Shown: piece after piece, positions 1 through 12,478 of the stretch
Layout of the letters: the number at the start of each line of letters is the position of its first letter
How positions within the stretch are numbered: position 1 is the stretch's first letter
Assembly (NCBI GenBank): GCA_037178675.1
Contig: JAYMGJ010000172.1
Span: 62,001 to 126,000 of the forward strand
Source: Scleroderma bovista
Taxonomy: Eukaryota > Basidiomycota > Agaricomycetes > Boletales > Sclerodermataceae
Direction: 5' to 3'
Length of the DNA stretch: 64,000 bases
The notes under the pieces: model-generated
Database searches by the model: none
Told to the model about the DNA's origin: nothing
The model's input: the letters and a program-made list of their open reading frames with translations, nothing else
Position numbers and translations under genes: made by a program

Positions 1-108
1 TCCAATACCTGTGTAGGGGTTTCGAATAGCACGTACAGCGCTGTATGTATACGGCCGATTGTTGAAGCCGCTATTTCCGTGATAGCAACGCCGCAATGCA
101 CTTATGCA

Positions 109-1428
109 TCATCGCCTCCGGCCAGGACCTTTCGGCCGCGTGAAAGCCACTCTTGTTCCTGAATGATAAGAATCATTTCCTATCCCTTCGCTGAATCCCA
201 GCTCCTGTTTCAAATGCGCCTCGGTTATTTCTGAAGGGTTTGACGTCTCGATTTTCCTTGGAGCGAGTGAGAAATTCGATGTACTCTCGAGCAGGACTTT
301 TGCCTCTCTAAAGATTACCAATGCACCTGAGGAGTACACCATTCGGTACTTGATCGGCGAGGAACTTGGGCAAGAGTAAATAAACACTACAAATTCAAAG
401 CGTCGACACGGTAAACCCACACTCTCGGAAGAAAACTTACCAACGTCGCGCCCTGTAGCAGAGTGGGTATTTGACCAGGCAAAGAGTGAAAAGGCTAAAT
501 AATGAAATTAGAAAGTGAGACATAAAAGTGAGTTCTACTTGCAAGGCTCTGAAGTAGGGATTAATGTTCTCAAGGTATCAGCCTCAGCATCCGAATCAGC
601 ACCCAGTATGAGGGTTTCCGCTGATATGTCGATTTGCTTCAGTGGCATCAAACATTTTAAATTCAGATACGGACAATGGATCATCCATATAACTCACCAA
701 GACCACAACATGATTCCCCTCGCCACTGCCCAGTCGTTTAACGGCATCTTCAGCTTCCGGGGACCACTGGTACCCTACCTTCCCCTGTCCAAGATGATTC
801 TGCCTGGCTCTACTGCCTTCATATACAACCCCTGCCTCTCTTTCTGCAGCCCTGATGTCGGCGATTTCTTGCTCCCTAGCGCTCATTGGTTTGGGCGCAG
901 CCAGATGTCTCTTATGGGCAGCATAAGCTTCTGGAGTAATCTCCGCCTTCGAAGTTGCGAAGATGCTATCTGTGAAGACCGTTGATCCAAGGGACTTCGT
1001 TAGGGAATTACGTGTCGAAGCGTAAAGCATCTTATCATATGAATGTCACTTCTGTTCTACCATATCAATGGCTTGAGCCACAGGACACCCACTTTATTTC
1101 TAACACTAGCAGTATCGGGCACGTAAGCAATTGCAAGCCATTCGGAGGTTGGATCATCCAGGCGTGCCAAGATGTAGCATGGATCATTGTCGTCTAGATA
1201 AGAGCCGAGTTGTGCGAGGTCGTCCTCCATTGAACCAGAGACATCGAACGAGGCTGCTGGCACGAGAGAATCTGCTTGGATTGCATAAGGTTGCACTCAG
1301 TTCTCTGTGGTGGACCTCGCACCGTTGTGGATAACGACCTTAATGAAACGGATGTCCTTCGTCTCCACCGCAGCTGAAAAGGCTTGTATTAGCTCTTCAG
1401 AGACGCCGATACCTGAGATGGCTGTCAT
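109..1428 (-). CDS. TWF1: Twinfilin, actin-monomer-binding protein
   Basis: Twinfilin binds ADP-actin monomers and capping protein through two ADF/cofilin-homology (ADF-H) domains and acts at cortical actin patches. The first exon begins MTAISGIGVSEEL at 1428. The first ADF-H domain continues with DLAQLGSYLDDNDPCYIL and WLAIAYVPDTASVRNK (about 1290-1090). The linker (1030-840) holds PKPMSAREQEIADIRAAE, and the second ADF-H domain follows with VGYQWSPEAEDAVKRL. The last exon (about 390-109) carries KYRMVYSSGALVIF and ends in the basic tail FTRPKGPGRRR, typical of fungal twinfilins. At least three short introns separate these blocks. Family assignment rests on this domain order and the tail; inner exon limits are approximate. 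It is the leftmost gene, and the 108 bases beyond its stop show nothing else. Confidence 0.85.
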
Positions 1429-2645
1429 GGTGTGAGTAGTTGCGTACAGTATGTAGTACCTGACGGGTTGAGGTCGATAAGCGCTCGGCACTGAAAACTA
1501 TTATAGTACATATCTACATACAAACGTGTCTACCATGTGTCTACTGACAATACCTGGGAATGATATTATGGGTTGGGTCGACGGACGCTAACTTCTCCAA
1601 ACTACGGAATCACCTTCACTTTTTTTCGACGTCCGTGCATATCTTGATTCCGACAATCGCCTAAGCCCCGCAGACCTCACTGCGGCAGTTCCGATCGTAT
1701 AGCTACTAATGGACAGTTTGTGTGGTAGTGAATTGAATCAACCTCGAGGTTGATTACATGGGCACTTGTAGCTTTTGGGTGGCACGTTCCATGCAAATGA
1801 AGCATGAGATAATGAACGATTCCAGTTTACTCATGGGACTTGCGGCGTTCGACGGCGACTAGGAGAACGTGCGGAGTTACTTGAAGAAATTGGGCAGCAC
1901 ATCATGCTTGCTCCTCAGCGATAGCAAGCTTCACTTCCTGGAGGACACATGTTGTGTGTTGTGATGCAAAGGTAGCGCCAAGCTTGCAATGATCAGTATA
2001 GTGATCAAACCCAACTTCAGGGATGAATCATACGAAAAGCATTGCTAAATGTGTGCATCCTACACACATCAGCCAGTCTGGGTCGGCGTAGTGTTGTGGC
2101 AGCCAGAAAGAAACCACGTAAAAGAGATTATTCCCTGGTCTAAGGCAAAGTTTCCAATCGCGCAGACACAGCCCTATGCAGAAACTTATAGGCGAACGCT
2201 GAAGACAAAAAGTACGTCCTTGGGGGTGACAGGACACGTACCTGGTCCCAAATCGACTGCGCAAATATGCCCCACATGTTAGATACACTTATAAATGCAT
2301 CGGTATTTGACCTTTGGAGTTATTCGCTGCAAGAGACCGGTTGATCGTAACGATGTTATACCACTACCACTGGTGTTCCTCTGCAACTTTTCATTAGCAT
2401 TCGTACTCGCAGAAATTTGATCTGTACCTTCTGGTATCTTCCCATGTAAATGGATACAGTAGTGCACACTGAACGCACGAGAAAAAGTCTCCAAATTTTG
2501 CAAACTGAGCACCGATTGCCCGAGCCAAGGCCGCAGGCGTGGGAGGACACTTGAAAGCTTCCTGACTCTTCTTGATCATCATAGCCAGACCGCACAGCGT
2601 GTGGGCCAAGGAAGCGCCGTGTCGTGCTACTGAACGCTCCTCGTC
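1429..2645. other. Intergenic, no gene seen
   Basis: This is the spacer between the divergent twinfilin and CoA-transferase genes. Open frames here, including several overlapping ones at 2028-2600, are short, lack a recognisable domain and do not join into a convincing spliced product. A 14-base word at 1519-1532 recurs at 5412-5425 in the next spacer. Confidence 0.5.
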
Positions 2646-4763
2646 ATGTTGGCCGCTGGGGTACCGAGGATAGCGTTCGCATCGATCGTTTTCAGGGCCA
2701 AGGTTGTCTCTGTGTCGACAAAACTGGGTAAATTTTATAGTGCACAGGCACAGACTGCGAAATCCAAGGTGTGGTCGTCTGCCGATGAAGCAGTCAGAGA
2801 TGTCAAATCGGGCGATACGTTGTTGTGCGGAGGTGAGTGAAGTCGTGTCGGGGTAGTTGTTCAAACCCTATGTATGTCGCTGATCTGCCACTTTCAATGC
2901 AGGATTTGGGTTGGCAGGCGTACCGGGTACGTGGATAATTACTACATATCTGCGCTGTCCCATGAAATTGATCAGAACTACGCTTCCAGATACACTTCTT
3001 GGGGCTCTTGTGAAGAGGGAGGATGTTAACATGCTCACTGCCGTGTCAAATAATGCTGGTAGCGGTGACTCTGGGCTAGGTGCTTTTCACTTCGTGGGCC
3101 TCTCTCAGTAATCTAATTTTCCTTAGGCAAACTTCTTAATAGCAAGCAAGTTGGAAAAATCATTGCATCATACCCAGGAGGGTACGTGTGTTGTGTTGTA
3201 CGGAGCATCAGATATACTTGACCAACTACAGTAACAAAGCCTTTGAAGCCTTATATCTTAACGGCGAAGTATCTCTAGAGCTCTGTCCCCAGGGAACTCT
3301 CGTGGAGCGGTTGCGAGCACATGCAGCTGGCATACCTGCCTTCTATACCCCAACAGGCGCATCCACTGCAGTCGAGGAAGGGACGATCCCAGTGCGATAC
3401 AACGAAGGTGGCTTTCGGCATGGGGTAAAGATCCCGGGAATAAAGAAAGAAACACGTGAATTTAATGGACGCAAGTATGTGATGGAGACAGGGATTCCTG
3501 GCGATGTTGCGTTCATTCGCGCGTGGAAGGTCGACGAGGTCGGTAATTGTGTCTTCCGGTAAGAATGTCAACCGATGCTTCTAGTCGGTTTCTCCTATAC
3601 TACCTGCAGGTACACGCAGAACAACTTTAGCACCGCCATGGCCAAGAACGCCAAACTGACCATTGTCGAGGTGAGGTTCATTATACATAATCTCTCTGCA
3701 CCAGCTGGGAACTGGATCGGTAGGCAGATAAGATCGTTCCAGTTGGTTCTCTCTCACCAAATGCAATCCATTTGCCTGGTATATACGTCGATCGCGTCGT
3801 TCTCGCCACGGAACCAAAACGAATCGAGATCGAGACCTTGGCAAGGAATGAAGGAGCCCCGGAGTCGTATCCCGAGAAAGGCGCCATGTTGGATCACAGA
3901 CATCGCATTGCGAAGCGGGCAGCCAAGGAAATACGAGATGGTTACTATGTTAATCTAGGGATTGGTATGCCAACCCTTGTGACAGAGCACTTGTCTCCTG
4001 GAGTAAGGGTCTGGCTGCAGAGTGAGAACGGAATCTTGGGAATGGGCCCGTACCCGACGAGGGAACAACTTGACCCGTAAGTCTTTGGAATACGCCGTTT
4101 CTGTGACCCAGACCGACGTATTTTTGCAAGAGACATTATCAATGCTGGGAAAGAGACTGTGACATTACTCCCTGGCGCATCTGTGTTTGGTATGTACTGA
4201 GAAACGACAATTTTCACCCGTTGGGCTCACCACGTGTATTCAGACTCGAGTGAATCTTTTGCTATGATTCGTGGGGGCCACATAGACGTGGCTATTCTAG
4301 GGGTGAGTGAAGTGGATACGTTTCACTATTTACCTCATCAGTACATGCTCCAAAGGCCATGCAGGTATCTCAGGCCGGTGATATTGCGAACTTCATGATC
4401 CCCGGAAAACTAGTGAAAGGCACGTGTCAACATTGATCTTCCTACAAAATCTTGCAATAAGGTGTTCCGTGCGATTTAGGTATCGGTGGAGCGATGGACC
4501 TTGTCTCGAACCCCGATAAAACCAAAGTTATCGTCGTTATGGAGCACTGTGCAAAGGATGGAAGTCCTAAAATCCTGAAACAATGTACCCTTCCACTTAC
4601 CGGGGCCGGAGCCGTCAGTCAGATTATCACGGAGCTCGCAGTATTCGTTGTCGACAGAAAGAATGGTGTGCTTGAATTGGCAGAATTGCAGGAGGGAGTG
4701 ACGCTCGAAGAAGTTACGGCCAAGACAGGCTGCGAATTCAAGATATCGGCTGGCTTGGCGTAA
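2646..4763 (+). CDS. SCOT: Succinyl-CoA:3-ketoacid CoA-transferase, mitochondrial
   Basis: The enzyme moves CoA from succinyl-CoA to acetoacetate in ketone-body use, in the mitochondrial matrix. The N-terminus is rich in Arg, Ala and Ser with few acids, fitting a targeting presequence (residues 1-30). The A subunit follows, with [39 protein letters not shown] and [16 protein letters not shown]. The B subunit has [13 protein letters not shown] and [12 protein letters not shown], whose Glu is the family's covalent catalytic residue. It ends with [12 protein letters not shown] and [15 protein letters not shown]. All exons join in frame through about nine introns of 45-70 nt. One intron (4420-4479) has a GC donor. 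Length and both subunit halves match eukaryotic SCOT, so the gene looks intact. Confidence 0.95.
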
Positions 4764-5547
4764 CATCGACGAACCTTTGATTTGGCCCTTAGCAAGCATC
4801 TTCAAACTACAGGATACATGTCTTGCGTCATGTGGATTATTTGTTGTTTCTCGGTTAATGGATGTGGTTCTCTCTCTAGGGCTCCTGCAGCATGGTTCTG
4901 TACTCGGAATTCATCAAGGGAAGGAAGTACCAGTAAGACGACGCTGGCACGTTTCTTTGGGCTTGGATGCTCATCTCCGTAGCCAGTGTGGTTGCAACAT
5001 TAATCTATTCACCTGAACTCGGTGATCGTCCAAGACAACAAGATGGTTGAAGGGAAGAGGCACTGGACTGCCTCTGGATAGAAAACTATCGGGGCTTTCT
5101 ATATATCCGCCTGTTCCTACGCCCGGGAATAGCGTGGCAGCATAGCCTTCGACTGGGCAGACTTCAGGGATAGGACTCCGCGGATAACGTCCTCAAGGAC
5201 GTCAGGACATTTCCAAGGCCATTCTCAATATTAGCCCTAACTAGAAAAAGGCTGCCGCTGACGGCAAACACAAGCTTGTTTACATAACCCTACCGGTCAG
5301 CCCTGGCAAGTGTCCCCAGTTGCATATGTAGGTAAGTAGTGCTTCACTGGTGAGAAGTAGTAAGCGCTGGAGTGACGATCGTAGTAATACATGATTGAAA
5401 ACAATTTCCTCTACAAACGTGTCTATCTTACGATTACCTGTGAATATGGGTACAATCAACTAGGTCTGACATATGTAGTAGTACCGGAAATGCGCTCGAA
5501 ATAGTGGCCATAACGCAGTGACTAAGGTAGAAAGTCGAAGGTGTGGT
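4764..5547. other. Intergenic between convergent genes
   Basis: These are the 3' flanks of the CoA-transferase (+) and MOT1 (-). Small open frames at 4777-5016 are read-through of the flank with no domain. No RNA gene, transposon end or long repeat was seen, apart from the short word at 5412-5425 shared with the previous spacer. Confidence 0.5.
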
Positions 5548-8500
5548 CTACTGCATCCCGAGAGAGCCCATGAACGTTGAAAGGTCTAAACCTTCATATT
5601 CCTCTTCAGCGGGGAGGTCCTCCAGACCTTGCAAGATGTTCTTCTGGCTGACGGGACCGGACGTCTCTTTGGCCTTTTTCGCTGCAGCTGAGACGTCCTC
5701 TTCCTCAGAGGTCCGCTTGAACAGGTCAAGGACTAAATCAGTGTCCATTGTTGCCAGCCCTGAGTTCTGCTGGGTGACGACTGAATTTGCAATGTTCAGT
5801 TTGAATCGTTGTAAGCTACAACGGAAAGTTAGCATTGCACTCTTGGAACTCTTCTGCCACTTACCCCATGATCTTCTCTTCTAGTGTTCCTTTTGTGATT
5901 AGGCGATATACATTTACAACTTTCTTCTGGCCAATACGATGAGCTCGATCCATAGCTTGCAAATCTTTCATTGGATTCCAGTCGTGCTCCACAAAGATGA
6001 CAGTGTCCGCTCCTGTCAGCGTCAAACCCAAGCCACCGACGTGGGTTGTCAGTAATAGACAATCGATGCTTGGGTCTGCGTTGAAGGTCTGAACGATGGC
6101 ATGTCGCTTGTTGGGGTCGGTGTTACCATCGAGGCGCATGTAGGTCACAGACGGCATATGCTGTTTGAAGAGATCGTTCTCGATCATATCTAGCATCTGC
6201 TTCATCTGACAGAAAATCAAGGCCCGGTGCTGAGAGAAGGCGCCACTCGTTCCTGTAATGTTCTCCAATGCATCAGCTTTTCCAGGTTCAGGGGTGACTG
6301 GCGAGCCGCCTCCGATACCACAATCCGTCAATAGTTGACTGGAAATGGTATCAGTGCCAGAGACACATGAAAGTAAAGAATGACATACCGTAACGCCTCT
6401 AGTTTCGGTGCATGCTGAATATCACTGAGATTCTCAACCTTGCACCCCACTTTAGACAGGGCCGCAGTCACGGCATCTGCATTGGTTCCCATGACTAGTG
6501 AGGGATGGTTGCAAAGCTTCCGCAGATACTGAAGTGACTGGAAGACATGCTGCTGAGCACCGTCCTTGGCTGTTCCAGATGATTTGGAACGGATAACATC
6601 CTCCGCTTGGATTTTCGCCTGTGACTTGGAGAAATCATCGTAAAGCATTTTTTGAACCTCGGATAATTCACAGTAGTAATCCTGGATAATCTTCGGTGGT
6701 AGGTCATTGAGAACGTCTTCTTTCAGCCGGCGAAGCAAGAACGGTAGAACCTGCTTGTGCAATGCCTCAAGCGCCAAAGCGGCTTCGACAAACATTTAGC
6801 GCCCAATCGCAAGGGTGACAGGCTGAATGCTCACCAGCTTCACCAGACTTTGATTTCCCGTCGCGATTTGACAGGATGGGCTTGCCAAATCTCTCATTAA
6901 ACGACGTTTCCGTACCCAAGAATCCTGGCATCAAGAAGTCGAATAAACTCCAAAGCTCAAGGACATTGTTTTGGATCGGGGTTCCCGACAAAATCAAGCG
7001 ATGCTGTGCCTGAATGGCTTTAACTGCCTTGGTCAACTTGGTCTTCGCATTCTTGATTACATGTCCCTCATCCAGAACGCAGTAGAGCCAGTTAACATCT
7101 TCCAAGCTAGAGATGTCGTTGCGAACAACTTCGTATGACGTGATGACAACGTCTTTGGAAGCCAACTTCGAGAGGATCCTCGAGCGCTCTTTTGCGTTCC
7201 CAGTGTAGAGGATAGGCCGGAGGTTATCGGTATATTTAAGGATCTCGTAGTACCAGTGACCAGTCAGAGTAGGTGGGCAAACGATCAAGGATGGTAGATG
7301 CACTGAATCGGATGACCCAGTTTCCTCGTGTTTTTTTGCGCGTTCGGCATACTTGCTAGCTAGTATGCAGATTGATTGAAGTGTCTTGCCGAGACCCATA
7401 TCTATTGAAAGATGAGCGGAAGGTATCCCCGAACGAATTCAGGTAATATCCTTACCATCGCAAAGGATACCATGCAATTGATATTTGGCGAGGAAAGCTA
7501 GCCAGTTTACCCCTTCTTGCTGGTATTTACGAAGCTCCGCTTTGATGGACACGGGTATCACATATGGCTCCACCTTACCACCACCAAGAAGCTGGGTGAG
7601 GAACTGTCGCTCCTCCTCTCGGCGTTTTAAAAGCTCTTCCGGGAAATTCGGGGGATCCGGCAAACCAGCCTAACGAAACATTAGTAATAGGATGTGGAGT
7701 TCGTGCCCATCAGAGAAACATACCTCTAGTGGCACCATCTTCACCAGCGATGCAAAGGTGTTGGTCGCAGTTGACCGGATGTCATCGTCAGGGTCACTCA
7801 TCCTGCCAAGCACTGGGACAATGAGGAAGATAACATAGGGGAGAGCCTTTAAGTCCAGCTTCTGGACGATGTCTACAGCGGTTTCAGTTAATTGATCCAA
7901 GAGTAAGGCATATACCTACGATAGATGGCTTCAGTAGCCCCTTGTCGGTTCGACAGCACAACTGCGTCCCCAATGAGTGGGATGACGTTCTCGATCACAA
8001 ACTGCATGGAGTCTGATGCCATGACTCCGCAAACCGTGGCGAAGCATCGTGCCGCAGAGTGACGAATAATAGCGTAACGGCTTCGGAGAGCGATTGTCAT
8101 GGCTGGAAACAGCTCTGCAACTTTCGGCCAAAGATCGGAGTGCAAAGTAGGCACAGCAGCCTCCAGAACACTCAAGGAATCGATGACATCTTGTCCACAT
8201 TGCTTCTCCATGAGAACATCTGCATCCTGGGGTGATTCTAAAAGAGGTTGCGTGAACATGCAGTAAAAAGAAAACTACGTAATGCATACCTGCACTACAC
8301 GCGCTCAATAGACCACCAGCCATAGACTGCCACATCTTGGGAATGGCGTCTAAAAGCTGTGAAGTAAATTTGGCAGACAACTGTTGAAAGGCGAGGCTGG
8401 CCCCTCGTCTAGACAACTTTGCTTTGGCGGCTTCATCTTCCGACTTGACTTCGCTCTTGTCTCTGTCTTGTGTGTCCTTCCCGGCTTTATTGTTGTCAGT

Positions 8501-11500
8501 TTTTGACCATGACTGTAAAGCCAGAATGCCTTTCAGCGTAGTCCGTGAATATGCAAACGTTGGCGTTTGTTCCACATCTTGACACAAGAACGTGCACAAG
8601 TTCTTAACGATCTTATCAGGTGGCTGAGAAATGTTATGTTGTACACAAAAGTCGATGAAGTTGGCAACGGCTACCGCCGAACGTGTCTGCAAATCCAGGT
8701 TCGCCTCGTTCTAGAACAACGTCAGAAAATATCATGGCTGGCATTTCACACGTACCTTGATACCGTTCATGATGCCCTTGACAACAGGGCTGACCTTATC
8801 TGGAGCGCTTCTAAACGCAACAAAGGCAGCGGCAAAGGCCGCAGAGACGCGAGTATCGTGCTGAGCCTTGATTTCTGCGTATTGGTCGATACTTTGCACG
8901 ACCTTTTTTCTCTTCTCAGCGATGGTTGCCAATTCACGTTTCTTGGTCCTCCCAAGACTTTCCTTCAGTTTTGTGTACATAGAACCTACGGCCTGGTGTG
9001 CAGTGTCAATAGAGAAGCAATCTGGTCTAGTTCCTGTGATGTCGATCTCATTCCCGAGATGGGGTATCAAGGAAATAGGGATTTTGCAGTCACTTGCGAA
9101 GCAGTGGAGGAGCGAGTAGCACTCGGCGTGTATACGGTGGAGAGTGAATGCCATCTCGTGATATGCAATGGGGGGCGACGCTTGTAAGAATGCTAGCGCT
9201 CTAGAGCTGAGTTCGGTAGCAAGTGGATGATGTTCAAGGATGGGGCCAGGAGGATTTGACGCTTGATAGGCACGCGCCCATTCTTCTGAAATGATGGCAG
9301 ATAGGAACTTCTGCAGCATACTGGTTGATTCCAAGTAATGGACAAGAATCGGCTGATAAAGCTCGTCCACAAACTACATCACAATCCATTGTGAGTTGTA
9401 CGGCGCACTTGGTTACGGAAAATGGAGCTACCTTAGAAGGCCAATACATAATCAAGAATGCCAGCGCTGTTGCAGCCGCAACGCGGGCTTGAAGGTTAAC
9501 CTCAGGAGAAACCAAGGCCAAATCCTGTGCGAGCATGTTTTTGTCCACATTGTGCCGTTCCGGGGCTGCACCGAAACCATCACCGGCGTATGTTGTTCGA
9601 TAGAAGGTTGAACCATCGATGGGTACACCAAGTGGCGTCATCATCAAAGCATACCAGTCAAGCACAGTTTGCTGTTGAACGATCTGCTTTATCAGTTCCT
9701 GATCACCAGAAATGGCCTTCAGTGCTGTCCGCCAGGCCAAAAGGGATGTAGAACGTATGTCGTGACGTTCCTCCACAATCAGATTCTGGAAGAGTAAACG
9801 GAGGAATGGGGTTGAGACCCAGTCCCGAGGGAGAGAGGGCACAGTCATGAATGAAAGCAGGGTCTTGACAACCGCTAGACGGACGTTCACTATGGTATGG
9901 CGAAAGAAAGGGAACAGCATGGGAGCTAGATCTGTCAAAGGGAGACTTGAGGGTAAAGTGAGCCAGAGGCATGAGACAAAGCATTGAAGAAGTACATACG
10001 ACAAACTCGGGTCAGCGAGAACATCGGTGACTTTGCTGTACGTGACGAGTTTTCCTGACATCCATGAGGCGTAGTCCCCACTAACGATCAGCTCCATACT
10101 CACCAAGTAGATCCATAACAGCACCGACACTCGAATTGAGGTCATCCTTCATATCGCGCAGACAGTTCCAGAGGACAGCCAAAACACGGTCCAACACCTC
10201 TGGTAAACGTTCAACTAAGTGGTTTGCAATAGGGAGCAGACAAGATGCGGCAACCGCGCGAACGTCGTCATCACGGTCCCCGAGGCTGTGGTCCGATATG
10301 TCAGTGCACTAAAATGTGGAAAGCGGAGAATATACCCTAGCACAGCTGCATCTACCACGCCTTGCAAAATGGACTTTCCAACATCGTGTTCACCTTCGGT
10401 CTTGGGAGCATCAAACAAGTCACTCCTAACCGCGACTTCATACTTGACCCCCAAGAGACCCGCGTGGCGCACCTCCCAGACGTGGTTTCTCTCATCCATT
10501 TTGCCAGTCTTGGGCTTAGACGGGAGCGGAAAATCTTGTCGTATCATCTGTAGCAAGATGGTGTGGACGTGCACCACGGAGCGCAATGGCATGTGAAGAA
10601 GCAATGAAGCAAGGGTTTGTGATACGGTCTCCCGGACAGGCGCTACCACCTGAACTCTGTTTAGAGACAGATCCACGGAAAAAACATGCAAGACTCACCT
10701 GATCCGAAACAAAATCCCCGAACCGGTCGAGAACAAACACGCAAAGGAGCTTTGCAGCGAGATGGTTGCACCATTCCTCGTGTGCTCGCGCGTTCTCCTC
10801 AACGGAAAGGTCATCTGCATTGCCTCAGAAAACTCGGCACAAGACCATTCTCGATGACTCACCTTTCATTCCCCCGCAAGCACCCTGCGCCTTGAGAAGC
10901 TCACGAAGTGCCATTGCAGCACCATGTCGAGCTTCCCATATAGGGGAAAAAAGATCCACTTCGAGAACAGAGACAAGACCACCCCATATCCAACAACCGG
11001 ATGCTACTTCTAATGCATGGGACTGCTGTGCTGCTTTCGGAGATACGGCGCCGCCCTTCGAGGGGTCAATAACAACTTTATCTGGGGATCCCTTTCCCGC
11101 TTGGTCGGGACCCTCCAAACGTGATTTCGAGTCTTGCGCTTCTGTAGATAGTAGTCGAACCCTAGAAGTGATACTTAATGAAGCCAAGGTAGGAAGTTGG
11201 GATTCACCTACTTGTTGGAAGTTCCTGCAGGTGCAGCGGTGTAACGCGTGCCAGCGCCAGACGATGGCGGCGGGGGTGCTGGCACGAAGGCTGTATTACC
11301 TGCTTTGCGTTTTCGCTTTAATCTGTTGCGTTCCCGAGCGGAAAGGCCATTTAGATCATTGCCTTCAGCCGGCGTCGAAGGAGTTATGGGCGAAGGCACA
11401 ACAGGAGTACTCGAATGAGACCTTGCGGGGGGAGAGAACTCTTTATTGGGGAACTCCGCATCCATGGGTGATTCTGCGACGAGTGTTTCTTCCTGCTTTG

Positions 11501-12205
11501 TACCAGCGTCAGGGTCACCAAGGGTATCTGATTCGGCTTCAACAAGTTCTTTGTCGAAGTCCATGTCATCGGTAGCACCGACACTGTCCAGGAAGTCCAG
11601 TCCCAGTCTACCCATGGCTTCTTTTCGGGCGCGTTTAACCTCGGTAGGATTGGTAAGTAGACCAGTGGGCTTTGAGAATTCTTTGCCGGATGAAGCCAGA
11701 AGTAAGGTCCCTTTGTGCATTAATTCTTGAACGGAGAAGGCAGGAAAGTCTGGTGGGGTGGTCGGGAAATCCGGGGATGGTTTTATATCTGCACCTTGGG
11801 ATCGCCATACTGGCACGGAGGAGAATATTTGGGAGAGTGCGTTTGAGGCAGCAGACCTAGTATCGTGGCTTTTTGAGCGCAGATATGGTAATATCTACGA
11901 AAGTGTGACATAGGGTCCATGAAATAGATGCTACAACATACCCGTGCGACCACAGAGAGAAGTTCTGACCATGCTGAACTGTCACCGACAGCGGCGTGCT
12001 GCCGATTGGTGGACTTGATCTCGTCTTCGACTGCAACATCACTTATCACACTTTTTGCAGCTAATTGGGCGAGTTGCTTTGCTGCTGTATGTCTTATAGA
12101 GGGTGATGAACCTGTATCAAGGAGCAGGAGAAGTCTGTCCAGCCTGTTTTGCCCGCCTCAGTGGATGATGTTTTTGGCTAAATATTGGCTCACCGCGATG
12201 TCATG
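5548..12205 (-). CDS. MOT1: MOT1/BTAF1, TBP-removing Swi2/Snf2 ATPase
   Basis: Mot1 binds TBP through N-terminal HEAT repeats and uses ATP to strip it from DNA, acting as a global transcription regulator in the nucleus. The start is an 11-base exon (12205-12195, MTSR) spliced to LDRLLLLLDTGSSPSIRHTA. That region, the charged NGLSARERNRLKRKRK stretch (near 11300) and the long helical repeats through about 7700 match the Mot1 N-terminus. The ATPase core has DMGLGKTLQS (Walker A, near 7395), DEGHVIKN (the DEGH box typical of Mot1), LILSGTPIQNN and, in the second lobe, AMDRAHRIGQKKVVNVYRLI. The C-terminus ends GLDLSTFMGSLGMQ. The 6.7 kb gene contains about twenty short introns and shows no frame break. 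It is head-to-head with the JmjC gene, 273 bases apart. Confidence 0.95.
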
Positions 12206-12478
12206 TCCCAAAAAGGAATGCGATCAGCGCCTCCGGCCCGGGCCGGATGCAACGAAGTTAGGTTTTTGGGAAGAAATGATCGTCTGGGGCGATTTTCTCA
12301 CGCTGGTTTGCTCGCATCGTCTTTTTATCTTGAGACCTGCGTGACCAAAAAATGTCTTTTGTCACGATTGTATCACCGTAACGGTCACACCTTTGTCAAC
12401 GTTCCCACGCTCTCGATCCGCTGCCCCGGCGCACCTCTGCTGACGACCTCGTTGTCGGGTCTGTGGTGGGCCAGCAAC
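12206..12478. promoter_or_regulatory. Shared divergent promoter, MOT1 / JmjC gene
   Basis: The 273 bases between the two start codons must hold both core promoters. No clear TATA box or repeated operator is visible. Divergent arrangement is seen in the sequence; co-regulation of the two genes is only inferred. Confidence 0.4.

Noticed and set aside
2394..2864. A 156-codon minus-strand open frame overlapping the start of the CoA-transferase gene
   Set aside because: The + strand presequence and SCOT domain are certain, the minus frame shows no known domain, and competing frames in the same stretch look equally plausible.
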